NCBI RefSeq assembly: GCF_003063545.1
Contig: NZ_NESD01000003.1
Span: forward strand, 124,001-188,000
Origin: Limnohabitans sp. Jir61
GTDB taxonomy: Bacteria > Pseudomonadota > Gammaproteobacteria > Burkholderiales > Burkholderiaceae_C
Reading direction: 5' to 3'
Length of the DNA: 64,000 nucleotides
Under the pieces are notes generated by a model, which saw only the letters and a list, made by a program, of their open reading frames with translations, was not told the DNA's origin and ran no database searches. The translations under genes and the position numbers were made by a program. Below, piece by piece: positions 23,615 to 32,907 of this stretch; the stretch's first letter is position 1; each line of letters starts with the position of its first letter.

Positions 23615-23794
23615 ATGAGTAACGCCAATTTCAAATCTTTCATCTGCATTGTTTGCGGTTTTGTGTACAGCGAAGAAGCCGGCCGTCCTGAAGACGGCAT
23701 CGCGTCGGGCACCAAGTGGGCAGACGTGCCCGAAGACTGGGCCTGCCCAGACTGCGGCGTGGCCAAGGCTGACTTTGAAGCGGTTGAGTTTTAA
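23615..23794 (+). CDS. Rubredoxin
   Basis: 59 residues. It has the two knuckles that bind one Fe: CIVCGFVY (Cys 10 and 13) and CPDCGVAKADF (Cys 43 and 46 approximately), with GTKWADVPEDWACP between. A strong AAAAAGGA site precedes the ATG. It sits 33 bp after the rubrerythrin stop and should carry electrons from the downstream flavoprotein to it. The downstream flavoprotein is in the same reading frame, separated only by this gene's single TAA and 39 bases without an AUG. Confidence 0.95.
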   Translation: MSNANFKSFICIVCGFVYSEEAGRPEDGIASGTKWADVPEDWACPDCGVAKADFEAVEF

Positions 23795-23833
23795 GGACGC
23801 ACCATTACTGCACAACGTCACCCAGATGGCCCA

Positions 23834-24973
23834 GTGGTGGTCGTGGGCTCGGGCCTCGCCGGTTGGTCGGCGGTGCGCGAGTTTCGCAAGCTTGACAGCA
23901 TCACGCCAGTATTGATGATCACCGCGGATGCGGGCGACTTTTATGCCAAACCCACGCTCTCCAACGCGCTCGTGCAAGGCAAAGCCGCCGCTCAGTTGGT
24001 CACTACACACGCCGAAAAAATGGTGGCCACCTTAGGCGTTACTCTGCTACAACACACACACGTCACCGGCATAGATGTGCAGACCCAAGAGGTCCACACA
24101 CAAAGCAAGGGTTCATTTGGTTACCGCCAATTGGTTCTCGCGACCGGTGCAAAAGCGATCCGCTTGAGCTTCACAGGTAATGCCGCGACTGAGGTGCTGT
24201 CGGTCAATTCGTTGGACGACTACGCCACCTTTCGTGCCAAGCTCAAACCGCAGGCTCGCGTGCTCATCATTGGCGCGGGCCTGATTGGCTGCGAGTTTGC
24301 CAATGACTTGGCAGCCTCTGGTTATGTCGTTGAGGTGGTGGATCCAGGTGCTTCACCTTTGGCGTCTCTCTTGCCCCTCAAAGCGAGCACTCAACTGCGC
24401 GAATCACTGGAAGCGCTAGGCGTGCGTTGGCACTTTGGCACATCGGCCTCGTCGATTGACCGTGTCAATGATGACTATGTGGTGGCGTTCGCCAGCGGTC
24501 AAACGGCTGTGGTGGATGTGGTGTTGAGCGCGGTGGGCCTGCGTGCCGACATGACTTTGGCACAAGCCGCGGGCTTGGCCACTGAGCGCGGCATTGTGGT
24601 GAACGCGCAGTTGCAAACCAGTACCCCGTATGTGTATGCCTTGGGGGACAACACGCAGTACGCCAGTGCCAGCGCGGGTGTGTCGCGCACCATGCCCTAT
24701 GTGATGCCCATTATGGCGGCTGCCAGAGCCTTGGCCCAAACATTGACAGGCACGCCCACCGATGTCCAATTTGCATTGATGCCAGTGGCGATTAAAACGC
24801 CAGCTTTACCGTTGTTGGTTGCCCCCGCACTGCCTGGCATACAAGGCGCCTGGGTCAACGTGCAAGACGGTATCTGGCAATATATAGATGTGCATGGCCA
24901 AGTGCGTGGCTTTATTTTGAGTGGTGCGCAAACCTCACGTCGCGCCGAACAAGCCAAGTTGGTGACCGCTTAA
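23834..24973 (+). CDS. FAD-dependent oxidoreductase, rubredoxin reductase-like
   Basis: At least 379 residues. FAD-binding GxGxxG is in VVVVGSGLAGWSAVREF at the extreme N-terminus and NAD(P)H-binding is in VLIIGAGLIGCEFANDL near 150. The ATG-like flavin motif YVYALGDN is near 265. It resembles rubredoxin-NAD reductase and NorW. The start is unusual. GTG at 23834 barely spares the first beta strand. An in-frame AUU at 23804 has an AAGGA site six bases upstream and yields MTAQRHPDGPVVVVGSG, which looks like a normal N-terminus. The frame continues upward to the rubredoxin TAA. Confidence 0.85.
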   Translation: MVVVGSGLAGWSAVREFRKLDSITPVLMITADAGDFYAKPTLSNALVQGKAAAQLVTTHAEKMVATLGVTLLQHTHVTGIDVQTQEVHTQSKGSFGYRQLVLATGAKAIRLSFTGNAATEVLSVNSLDDYATFRAKLKPQARVLIIGAGLIGCEFANDLAASGYVVEVVDPGASPLASLLPLKASTQLRESLEALGVRWHFGTSASSIDRVNDDYVVAFASGQTAVVDVVLSAVGLRADMTLAQAAGLATERGIVVNAQLQTSTPYVYALGDNTQYASASAGVSRTMPYVMPIMAAARALAQTLTGTPTDVQFALMPVAIKTPALPLLVAPALPGIQGAWVNVQDGIWQYIDVHGQVRGFILSGAQTSRRAEQAKLVTA

Positions 24974-25072
24974 GTTTGCTTTTGCGAATAAGTAAAAACC
25001 ATTGCCACCTGCATAAGCACATCCACGCATAAACCGCCCTAGACACAGGCCTAAAATGAAATCACAAGCTCA

Positions 25073-25105
25073 GGCGGCGTGCTTTTGCAAAGCATGCCGC
25101 CTTTT
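25073..25105 (+). terminator. Terminator-like hairpin in maeB leader
   Basis: A 13-bp stem with one mismatch (GGCGGCGTGCTTT / AAAGCATGCCGCC), a three-base loop and four T lies just ahead of the maeB ribosome site. It may end the rubredoxin-operon transcript, or act as an attenuator or leader hairpin if maeB starts at the TAAAAT (about 25052) upstream. Confidence 0.6.
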
Positions 25106-25124
25106 GCATCACAAGGAGATTTCA

Positions 25125-27434
25125 ATGAGTTCCAACGCCTCTCACAACAGCGCCGAAGCGCGCGCCGAATTACGCCGAGCCGCACTTGAGTATCACGAGT
25201 TCCCCACCCCAGGCAAAGTGTCGATTCAAGCAACCAAGCAGTTGGTGAACCAACACGATTTGGCGCTGGCTTACTCCCCTGGTGTGGCTGCACCTTGCGA
25301 AGAAATTGTCAAAGACCCCAACAACGCTTTCAAGTACACCAGTCGCGGCAACTTGGTGGCTGTTATCACCAACGGCACGGCCGTGTTGGGCTTGGGCGAC
25401 ATTGGCCCATTGGCCTCTAAGCCCGTGATGGAGGGTAAAGGCGTTCTGTTTAAGAAGTTTGCCGGCATCGACGTGTTTGACTTGGAAATTGACGAAAAGA
25501 ACCTCGACAAGTTGGTCGACATCATTGCGTCACTCGAGCCCACTTTCGGCGGCATCAACCTTGAAGACATCAAGGCGCCTGACTGCTTCTACGTTGAGCG
25601 CAAGCTCCGCGAGCGCATGAAGATTCCAGTCTTCCACGATGACCAACACGGCACGGCTATTACTGTGGGCGCAGCGATTTTGAACGGCCTCAAGGTGGCT
25701 GGCAAAGACATCAAAACTGTCAAGCTCGTCACCTCGGGCGCTGGCGCTGCGGCCTTGGCTTGTTTGGGCTTGTTGCTCAAAATGGGCATGCCTCGCAAAA
25801 ACATTTATGTCACCGACTTGGCTGGCGTGGTCTATGAGGGCCGCACCGAGTTGATGGACGAAGACAAAATTCAATTCGCCCAAAAAACCGATGCGCGCAC
25901 CTTGAGCGACATCATCGACGGCGCGGATGTGTTCTTGGGTCTGTCAGCAGGTGGCGTGTTGAAACCAGACATGGTGAAAAAGATGGCATCCAGCCCCATC
26001 ATCATGGCTTTGGCCAACCCCAATCCAGAGATCACGCCCGAAGAAGTGAAGGCGGTGCGTGACGATGCCATCATCGCGACGGGTCGCAGCGACTATCACA
26101 ACCAAGTGAACAACGTCCTGTGCTTCCCCTACATCTTTCGCGGTGCCTTGGATGCAGGTGCGTCCACCATTACCGACGAGATGGAAATTGCCGCGGTGTA
26201 TGCGATTGCTGAATTGGCACAAGCTGAGCAAAGCGAAGTGGTGGCTGCTGCCTACGCGGGTGAGACGCTGGCCTTTGGCCCTGAATACCTCATCCCCAAA
26301 CCGTTTGACCCACGCTTGATGATGAAGATTGCCCCTGCAGTGGCTAAGGCTGCTGCAGACAGCGGCGTGGCCACGCGCCCCATCCAAGACATGGAAGCCT
26401 ACATTGAAAAGCTGCAAGGTTTTGTGTATGCCTCGGGTTCCATCATGAAACCCATTTATGCAGCGGCCAAGCGCGCCACTAAGAAGCGCGTGTGTTTCGC
26501 CGAAGGCGAAGAAGAGCGCGTGTTGCGCGCGGTGCAAATCGTGGTGGACGAGGGCTTAGCCCAGCCCACTTTGATCGGTCGTCCTGCGGTAATTGCTCAG
26601 CGCATCGAGAAATTTGGCTTGCGCCTTAAAGAAGGCGTTGACTACCAAGTGGTCAACGTTGAGCAAGACCACCGCTACCGCGATTTTTGGCAAACCTATT
26701 ACAAGATGACCGCCCGCAAAGGTGTGACCGAGCAATTGGCCAAGATCGACATGCGTCGCCGTCTCTCGCTCATCGGCACGATGATGTTGCATAAAGGCGA
26801 GGTCGACGGGCTGATCTGCGGCACGTGGAGTACACCACTGACCCACTTGAAGTACGTCAACGAAGTTATTGGCAACCGCAAAGGGGTGAGTACCTATGCG
26901 GCCATGAACGGCCTCATCCTGCCTGATCGCCAAGTTTTCTTGGTCGACACACACATCAATTACGACCCAACCGCTGAGCAATTGGCCGAAATCACGGTCA
27001 TGGCGGCTGAAGAAATGCGTCGCTTTGGTATTCAGCCCAAGGCAGCCCTGCTGTCGCACTCCAACTTCGGTAGCAGCGACCAGCCATCCGCCATCAAGAT
27101 GCGCGAAACCTTGGCCTTGGTCAAGAAAAAAGCGCCGTGGCTTGAGATTGATGGCGAAATGCATGGCGATGTGGCCTTGGATGGCCACGCACGCGAAGCG
27201 CAGATGGCCGACACCACGCTGATTGGCGACGCCAATTTGCTGGTCTTGCCTAATTTGGACTCGGCCAACATTGCCTACAACCTGCTCAAAACAGCAGCTG
27301 GCGGCAACATTGCCATTGGCCCAGTGCTGTTAGGTGCAGCCAAGCCGGTGCATATCTTGACTGCGAGCACCACTGTGCGCCGCATCGTCAACATGACCGC
27401 TTTGACTGTGGCGGACGCTAGTGCAGCAAGATAA
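25125..27434 (+). CDS. maeB: NADP-dependent malic enzyme (MaeB type)
   Basis: 769 residues. An N-terminal malic-enzyme part (about 20-430) contains [26 protein letters not shown] and the NADP-site [14 protein letters not shown]-terminal phosphotransacetylase-like part (about 440-769) contains [13 protein letters not shown] and is thought to be regulatory. It decarboxylates malate to pyruvate with NADP reduction. The frame extends up to 25056, but ATG 25125 has a consensus AAGGAG site and the MSSN start. A terminator follows at 27484. Confidence 0.96.
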   Translation: MSSNASHNSAEARAELRRAALEYHEFPTPGKVSIQATKQLVNQHDLALAYSPGVAAPCEEIVKDPNNAFKYTSRGNLVAVITNGTAVLGLGDIGPLASKPVMEGKGVLFKKFAGIDVFDLEIDEKNLDKLVDIIASLEPTFGGINLEDIKAPDCFYVERKLRERMKIPVFHDDQHGTAITVGAAILNGLKVAGKDIKTVKLVTSGAGAAALACLGLLLKMGMPRKNIYVTDLAGVVYEGRTELMDEDKIQFAQKTDARTLSDIIDGADVFLGLSAGGVLKPDMVKKMASSPIIMALANPNPEITPEEVKAVRDDAIIATGRSDYHNQVNNVLCFPYIFRGALDAGASTITDEMEIAAVYAIAELAQAEQSEVVAAAYAGETLAFGPEYLIPKPFDPRLMMKIAPAVAKAAADSGVATRPIQDMEAYIEKLQGFVYASGSIMKPIYAAAKRATKKRVCFAEGEEERVLRAVQIVVDEGLAQPTLIGRPAVIAQRIEKFGLRLKEGVDYQVVNVEQDHRYRDFWQTYYKMTARKGVTEQLAKIDMRRRLSLIGTMMLHKGEVDGLICGTWSTPLTHLKYVNEVIGNRKGVSTYAAMNGLILPDRQVFLVDTHINYDPTAEQLAEITVMAAEEMRRFGIQPKAALLSHSNFGSSDQPSAIKMRETLALVKKKAPWLEIDGEMHGDVALDGHAREAQMADTTLIGDANLLVLPNLDSANIAYNLLKTAAGGNIAIGPVLLGAAKPVHILTASTTVRRIVNMTALTVADASAAR

Positions 27435-27483
27435 AACAGGTTTTTCCTATCAAAATTAGTTATTTTTAATTAAATAACCCTTT

Positions 27484-27521
27484 AAGGGGCCCTCAGAATT
27501 GGTGGGCCCCTTGCTTTTTTG
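27484..27521 (+). terminator. Terminator after maeB
   Basis: Stem AAGGGGCCC / GGGCCCCTT with an 11-base loop, followed by GC and six T. It lies 50 bp beyond the maeB stop. Confidence 0.85.
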
Positions 27522-27611
27522 TTTCAATTCGAAGACACTTGCGCTTCCAAATTTTCGGGTTTACCCGAAGATTCATTGAATCTTTAGAAGCTTTAAGAAC
27601 GGCTAATTTCC

Positions 27612-28169
27612 ATGCCTTTGCGTACCGTCAAAACCAATATCGTTCAGTCCATCCGCGCTTTTCGCGTGCCTGATTTGCAAGAGGCTGCTCAAGGCCTTGG
27701 TCACCACTTTTTGTATGTGAATTTGGCTCAAGCCCAAAGCAAACAAGACATTTTGGACATCATCTCCAAAGAGTTCAATTTGGCAGCCACTGCCAGCAAA
27801 AACTTTGACTCGTTGTACGACGGCATGACCGACCCGCTGCACAAGTCTGGCCCACAGCCCGGCTTTATTTTGGTGTTGGAGCACATTCCAGCGCATGCCA
27901 AGTTCGACAAAGAAGCCCGCGAACAGCTGTTAGACATTTTCCGCGAAGCGGCAGACTACTGGTCTGATCGCAAAGTGGCGTTCCGTTGCTTCTACTCTTT
28001 CTCTGTAGCGCGTGCACCTTCTGCCGAAAAAGCGGGTGTGGCTGCTGAAGGTATCGAGTTGATGGAAGAAGGCGAAAAAATGCCAACCGACAAGTTGGTG
28101 GACGTGTCGCCTATGGCTTTGCGCATGAGTAGCCCGTTCAATGCGGGCTACTGGCAAACAGCAGCCTAA
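27612..28169 (+). CDS. Barstar family protein
   Basis: 185 residues. The middle matches barstar, the barnase inhibitor fold: FNLAATASKNFDSLYDGMTD (about 55-74), then FILVLEHI and AREQLLDIFREAADYW (about 110-125), ending in the beta strand VAFRCFYSF. Extra sequence at both ends is not in the 90-residue Bacillus protein. There is no barnase-like ribonuclease beside it, and it has its own terminator. It could inhibit a ribonuclease encoded elsewhere, serve as immunity to a competitor's toxin, or have a different role. Confidence 0.8.
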   Translation: MPLRTVKTNIVQSIRAFRVPDLQEAAQGLGHHFLYVNLAQAQSKQDILDIISKEFNLAATASKNFDSLYDGMTDPLHKSGPQPGFILVLEHIPAHAKFDKEAREQLLDIFREAADYWSDRKVAFRCFYSFSVARAPSAEKAGVAAEGIELMEEGEKMPTDKLVDVSPMALRMSSPFNAGYWQTAA

Positions 28170-28198
28170 TGGGTTCGCTGCTACAGCGCAGCGCAAAA

Positions 28199-28236
28199 AT
28201 AAAACCCGTCGCAGGCAGCTGCTGACGGGTTTTTTA
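28199..28236. terminator. Bidirectional terminator between barstar gene and rsmA
   Basis: Stem AAAACCCGTC / GACGGGTTTT with a long T run on the right and an A run on the left, between two convergent genes. Confidence 0.85.
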
Positions 28237-28252
28237 TTGGGTGTTCGATGAA

Positions 28253-29011
28253 TTAAAGGCTTTGCACCAGTGCCACGTATTCAGCGACAGGCACTTCTTC
28301 TGCGCGGCGTTGTACATCGAAGCTGCCCGCAAAGTTGCGACCTTCCAACCAGCGGCCCAAGGTGTGGCGGAGCAGTTTGCGCCGTTGGCTGAAGGCGGTT
28401 TTCACCATTTCTTCCATCAGCTTGACATCTATCTGCGGCGGCTGAGCCACAGGTACCATGCGCACCACAGCACTGTCCACGCGAGGTGGTGGGTCAAACG
28501 ATTCGGGTGGCACAAACAACACGTCTTCCATGTCGTAGCGCCATTGCAGCATCACGCTTAAGCGGCTGTAGTCGCTGGTGCTGGGCTTGGCCACCATGCG
28601 GTCAATCACCTCTTTTTGCAGCATGAAGTGCTGGTCTTGCACCACGGCCACATGCTCAAGTAAATGAAAGAGGATGGGCGAGGAGATGTTGTACGGCAGG
28701 TTGCCCACCACGCGCAGCTTGGGCACGTTAAGGGTGGTCGCTAATTGTGTGAAGTCCACGCGCAGCACGTCAGACTCAATCACATTGAGATGCGGGTGCT
28801 CGCGCAGGCGAACGGCCAAGTCGCGGTCGAGCTCAATGACGTTGAGCTTGCCTAAGCGCTCCACCAAGGGCTGCGTGAGGGCGGCTAGACCTGGGCCAAT
28901 TTCGACCATAGGGTCGTTTGGTTGCGGGTTGATGGCGTCAACGATGCCTTCAATGATGGCGCCGTCGGTTAAAAAGTGTTGGCCGAAGCGTTTGCGAGCA
29001 ATGTGTTTCAA
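28253..29011 (-). CDS. rsmA: 16S rRNA dimethyladenosine transferase (KsgA)
   Basis: 252 residues. It dimethylates two adjacent adenosines near the 3' end of 16S rRNA during 30S maturation. Rossmann methyltransferase motifs are visible: [10 protein letters not shown] at the N-terminus, motif [15 protein letters not shown], and the catalytic [15 protein letters not shown] (NLPY). It follows surA by 12 bp on the same strand, giving lptD-surA-rsmA. The pdxA gene that usually sits between surA and rsmA is absent here. Confidence 0.96.
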   Translation of the reverse strand: MKHIARKRFGQHFLTDGAIIEGIVDAINPQPNDPMVEIGPGLAALTQPLVERLGKLNVIELDRDLAVRLREHPHLNVIESDVLRVDFTQLATTLNVPKLRVVGNLPYNISSPILFHLLEHVAVVQDQHFMLQKEVIDRMVAKPSTSDYSRLSVMLQWRYDMEDVLFVPPESFDPPPRVDSAVVRMVPVAQPPQIDVKLMEEMVKTAFSQRRKLLRHTLGRWLEGRNFAGSFDVQRRAEEVPVAEYVALVQSL

Positions 29012-29023
29012 AGTGGGCTCGGC

Positions 29024-30346
29024 TTATTGCGGTGCGTCGCGGTATTCCACATAGGCGCGGCCACGCACTTCTTGGGCCCACAGTTGGTAGGTTTCTTCGA
29101 ATTTCTTTTCACGCAGGCTACCGCGAGCCATGTCGCGTAATTCACGTTCACTGATCGGTGCTTCACGGCGTTCGAGCACTTGTATCAAGTGCACACCGAA
29201 TCGCGAAATCACGGGGTCAGCGATTTGACCTAGTTGCAGCTTATTCATCACCTCTTCAAATTCGGGCACAAACATGCCAGGCGAGACCCAGCCTAAGTCG
29301 CCGCCATCAGGACCGCTGGCGTCTTGCGAGTGCTCGCGGGCAAGTTTGGCAAAGTCAGCCTTGCTCGCTTCGATTTGGCGTTTGTAATCAGCCAATTGCG
29401 CGCGCGCCGTTGTTTGGCTAAGTTGGCCGCCTGGGCGAAGCAAAATATGGCGTGCATGTGTTTGTGTAATAGTGACGACACTACTTGCACGCTTGGTCAC
29501 CAGTTTTAAAACATGAAAGCCGGCGCCGGAACGAATCAGGGTGATGTCACCTACTGCCAATTTGTTTGTGGCTTCAACAAAGAGGGTGGGGTAGCGACTT
29601 GCAGGTCGCAGACCCATGAGACCACCTTTTTCACGGTCAGGGCTGTCGGAAAAATCTTTGGCCAAGCGCGCAAAATCATCACCGCGCTTTGCATTAGCGA
29701 GAACAGTTTGGGCCTTGCTTTGTAGTGCAGCAACCTCACTATCGCTGGCTTTTTCAGGGACTGCGATCAAAATATGACCCAGTTCTATGTCTGGATTTGT
29801 ACCCATACTTGCATTCAGGCGTTCGCGGACCGCTTGATCAATTTCTGAGTCACTGATTTTGATGCGGCTTGGTACATTGCGTTCCGTTAGTCGTTGGAGC
29901 GTGAGCTGGTCGCGTAAGTTTTGTTGGAGACGATCGACGCTTGAGCCTTCAGTGATGGCCTTTTTATGGAGCTGTGCGACAGTGATTTGACTTTGCGCGG
30001 CAAGACGCTGTTCGGCTTGGCTGACGGCTTCATCTTCAATGGTGACGCCAGTTTCCTTTGCAAACTGCAATAGTGCCTTTTCAACAATCAAACGGTCAAG
30101 TGCAGCTTTCAACAAAGCTTCGCCTTCGGGAATGGCACGTCCCTGTTGCTTAAGTTGCTCTCGCAATTGAGGCGCTCTCGTGCGTACGTCATGATTGGTA
30201 ATCGGAACGGAGTCAACCACGGCAACGATGAAGTCACGCCCGTCAATTTTTGCCTCGGTCAGGGTTTGAGCGCCGACTGATAGTGCGCACAGCAGGATGA
30301 CTGCCGTCAGGTAAGAGCGTGTGTGTGTCAATATCATGGTCAACAT
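29024..30346 (-). CDS. surA: Periplasmic chaperone / peptidyl-prolyl isomerase SurA
   Basis: 440 residues. A signal peptide (hydrophobic YLTAVILLCALSVGAQ) leads into the SurA N-terminal chaperone domain (SVPITNHDVRTRAPQLREQL). Two parvulin PPIase domains follow: ELGHILIAVPEKASDSEVAA (about 190-290) and THARHILLRPGGQL (about 300-405). It escorts outer-membrane porins and LptD. ATG 30346 overlaps the lptD stop by one base; a TTG one codon earlier is also open. Confidence 0.95.
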   Translation of the reverse strand: MLTMILTHTRSYLTAVILLCALSVGAQTLTEAKIDGRDFIVAVVDSVPITNHDVRTRAPQLREQLKQQGRAIPEGEALLKAALDRLIVEKALLQFAKETGVTIEDEAVSQAEQRLAAQSQITVAQLHKKAITEGSSVDRLQQNLRDQLTLQRLTERNVPSRIKISDSEIDQAVRERLNASMGTNPDIELGHILIAVPEKASDSEVAALQSKAQTVLANAKRGDDFARLAKDFSDSPDREKGGLMGLRPASRYPTLFVEATNKLAVGDITLIRSGAGFHVLKLVTKRASSVVTITQTHARHILLRPGGQLSQTTARAQLADYKRQIEASKADFAKLAREHSQDASGPDGGDLGWVSPGMFVPEFEEVMNKLQLGQIADPVISRFGVHLIQVLERREAPISERELRDMARGSLREKKFEETYQLWAQEVRGRAYVEYRDAPQ

Positions 30347-32814
30347 CAATCGTAATTGCCAAAGCGGCTAGGGTTCATCGTTGGCTGACGCAAAGGTTGG
30401 TAGCGGGGCACGTTGGTACGTAAGGATCCTAATGCGTTAAAGCCAGCACGCGAAAACCCAACAAACTCCAACTGGAACAAGATTCGTTGTCGCGCTAGGC
30501 CATCTGCAATTTGCAAGCGTTCGATGACAGTTCGACTCAGCCAGCAACCTGCATCGTATTCGAAACCGACGATAGACTGAATGGCCGACTTGGTCACTAA
30601 ATCGTAGTTCATGCGCGCAACGCTGTACCAGCGCCCTTCGCCTAGGCCGCGACCTTGCCCGTCATCGCTGTCTACGCCACGCCATAAATCGTGCAACGGC
30701 CATTGCCAACCCAGATCGAGTTGTTTGGAGACAACGTTAGAAGATTCGTCATTCTCTGTTCGCCAGGCGGCATTGATGACGCGATAGGACCCAGGGTTGT
30801 AATGCCCGCCAACGACGCGTCGTAAATAGTTATCGGTATGCGGGTTGTATTGAACAGTTGAATCAACGGCCCAAGCTCTAGACAAGTTCAGTGAGGCTCC
30901 AGCCAAAATGTCGCTCAGACCAGCCTTGGCAGTTGGATCATCAGGCATGACAACTTTTTGCTCTTGCATGCGCAAGCGCTGCGCTAACCCGAAACGCGCA
31001 CCCTCTGCGCCAGTTTCGGGATCAATGAAGCGAGACGTTGCGCCCACGGTGAGCAATTTGCTGTCAGAAATACGGTCGTTACCGCCGAATGCATTTTCTG
31101 TAAAGATGCTGGCGAAGTTAAATGCGTTGCTACCCGAGTCATAGTTGGGCAGGTAGTTTTGGTCGCGATAAGGTGTATTGACGTAAAAAATACGCGGTTC
31201 AAGGGTTTGTGTCCAATTTCGACTGAAAAGTCGTTGGCTGCGCTCAAAGGCCATCCCTGCGTCCAAACTGAATGTGGGCGTGGTGACGCTTGCCGAGGTT
31301 TGACCTTGATGGCCATCGTAAAAAAGCGTGTTCTTCAAGCCACCGTCGAACTGATAGCTTCGACTATGAACTTGCATTTTTGGTGTGACATAACCGTAAG
31401 GTGTCACGAAAGGTCTGCTGAGTTGCACCAATGAAACGGCCCGATCTGCGTTTGGGGCGCAGTTGTAAAACAGTTTGCTAGAGCTGTTGGCGGAGGCAGT
31501 TGTGCAATCAATGTCTCGCGCAGAGGAAAAGCGTGTGAAATCTCCGTCTACGCTGAAGTCAAATCCACCAGCTAGGTTGTAGCGCTGAAGTCGAGCAGTT
31601 AGCTGTGGCAAACGATCAAACGGCGGTGTGATTCGGTTGCTGGTGTTTGCCAAGTCTTGCAAGGTTTGCCATTTTTGCGCGCGAATGCCTGTGGTGACAA
31701 ACCCATCGGTCCAAGTTAGACCTGCATCGCTTGAAAGCAAGCGTTGCGCGCCTGCAGAGTTGCTGAGTGAAAAGTCTTTCCAATAGTTGTCGTCGCTGAC
31801 TCGGTTGACGTTGAGGTTCAAAGTTAGGCCGCCGCCAGCAACGAAAGGGTTGATCAACCCAGTATGCGCGTAATTCATGCCCCAGCGACGGGCGTCGTCA
31901 CGAAGTGAGTCTTTCTCCATGTAGTCAAAGCGCATCACGCCCTGGAATGGTGGGAGTGGAGGCATGCCTTCTAAATAACGCAGCTCGGTACTTAAATTAA
32001 CGCCACGTTTGCTCCAGTAGGTGGGCGTGAAAGTGATGTCGCGGTTGGGGGCGAGATTCCAGTAGTAAGGCTGCGTGTATTCGAGACCACCAATGTTGTC
32101 CACACCAATGTTGGGAGGCAGCAAACCTGATTTACGCTCATCATTGAGCGGAAATTCCATTTCTGGAACAGGGAGGATGGGCACGCCTTTGAATCGAACG
32201 GAAGCCCCTTCAACGAGACCCGTGTTACGGTCTGTATCAATGGAAATTTTGTCGCCTTTGAAGAACCAATCGGGTACCCAGTCTGGGCCAGGTTTGCGCT
32301 GACAAGTGGTGAAGTTGGCGTTGTGCATCACCGTATGCGCCTCGTCAATAAAGTCGATACGGTCCGCCGAGCCGTAAGCGCTGTTCTTTAAGAGTTTGTA
32401 GTTGGGTTGAGTGAAGAATCCTTCAAATGCATCCAAATTCAAATCAAGCGCAGGCCCTTGGTAAACGTTTCCAGATAAGTTGATGTAAACATTACCTCTG
32501 GCTTTGGCAAGGTCGCTCACTTGGTTGTAATCGACTTTGTCGGCTTTTAACAAAAGCTCGCCACGTCGTAAGACCACTTGTCCATTAAGTAAGGTTTGCT
32601 GGTTGGTGCGCTCATTCAGCGAGTCACTTTGCAAAAATGTTGGGAGTTCTTTGCGCGACGCTTGTGGGAACGCCTCTTCCAATAAGCTGCTCGAACGAAG
32701 CACGAGGGGCGGTGTACCGGATACTTGGCTTTGCGCGACAGCATTGCCACTGAGCACGCTCATCACCAGCCATGACAAGGCATAAATTTGGCGGTGAAAA
32801 TCAGGCAACTGCAT
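30346..32814 (-). CDS. lptD: LPS-assembly protein LptD
   Basis: 822 residues from ATG 32814, which begins a plausible signal peptide (MQLPDFHRQIYALSWLVMSV, then a VAQSQ cleavage site). A frame open to GTG 32877 would add 21 residues. The periplasmic OstA jellyroll (VVLRRGELLLKADKVDYNQ) precedes the large beta-barrel. LptD inserts LPS into the outer leaflet together with LptE. Cys residues occur in FTTCQRKPG, DIDCTTAS, FYNCAPN and DAGCWLSR; two disulfides are needed in E. coli LptD. The gene overlaps surA, its own assembly chaperone. Composition is a little more AT-rich than its neighbours. Confidence 0.94.
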   Translation of the reverse strand: MQLPDFHRQIYALSWLVMSVLSGNAVAQSQVSGTPPLVLRSSSLLEEAFPQASRKELPTFLQSDSLNERTNQQTLLNGQVVLRRGELLLKADKVDYNQVSDLAKARGNVYINLSGNVYQGPALDLNLDAFEGFFTQPNYKLLKNSAYGSADRIDFIDEAHTVMHNANFTTCQRKPGPDWVPDWFFKGDKISIDTDRNTGLVEGASVRFKGVPILPVPEMEFPLNDERKSGLLPPNIGVDNIGGLEYTQPYYWNLAPNRDITFTPTYWSKRGVNLSTELRYLEGMPPLPPFQGVMRFDYMEKDSLRDDARRWGMNYAHTGLINPFVAGGGLTLNLNVNRVSDDNYWKDFSLSNSAGAQRLLSSDAGLTWTDGFVTTGIRAQKWQTLQDLANTSNRITPPFDRLPQLTARLQRYNLAGGFDFSVDGDFTRFSSARDIDCTTASANSSSKLFYNCAPNADRAVSLVQLSRPFVTPYGYVTPKMQVHSRSYQFDGGLKNTLFYDGHQGQTSASVTTPTFSLDAGMAFERSQRLFSRNWTQTLEPRIFYVNTPYRDQNYLPNYDSGSNAFNFASIFTENAFGGNDRISDSKLLTVGATSRFIDPETGAEGARFGLAQRLRMQEQKVVMPDDPTAKAGLSDILAGASLNLSRAWAVDSTVQYNPHTDNYLRRVVGGHYNPGSYRVINAAWRTENDESSNVVSKQLDLGWQWPLHDLWRGVDSDDGQGRGLGEGRWYSVARMNYDLVTKSAIQSIVGFEYDAGCWLSRTVIERLQIADGLARQRILFQLEFVGFSRAGFNALGSLRTNVPRYQPLRQPTMNPSRFGNYD

Positions 32815-32907
32815 GAAAAGGGAAAGACCTTCGATTGAACGACCCAGAAAGTAGCGAAGCCCGAAAAGTCGGGGCACTTGGGGCGGTTTGTAGAATTTAG
32901 ATTATCC

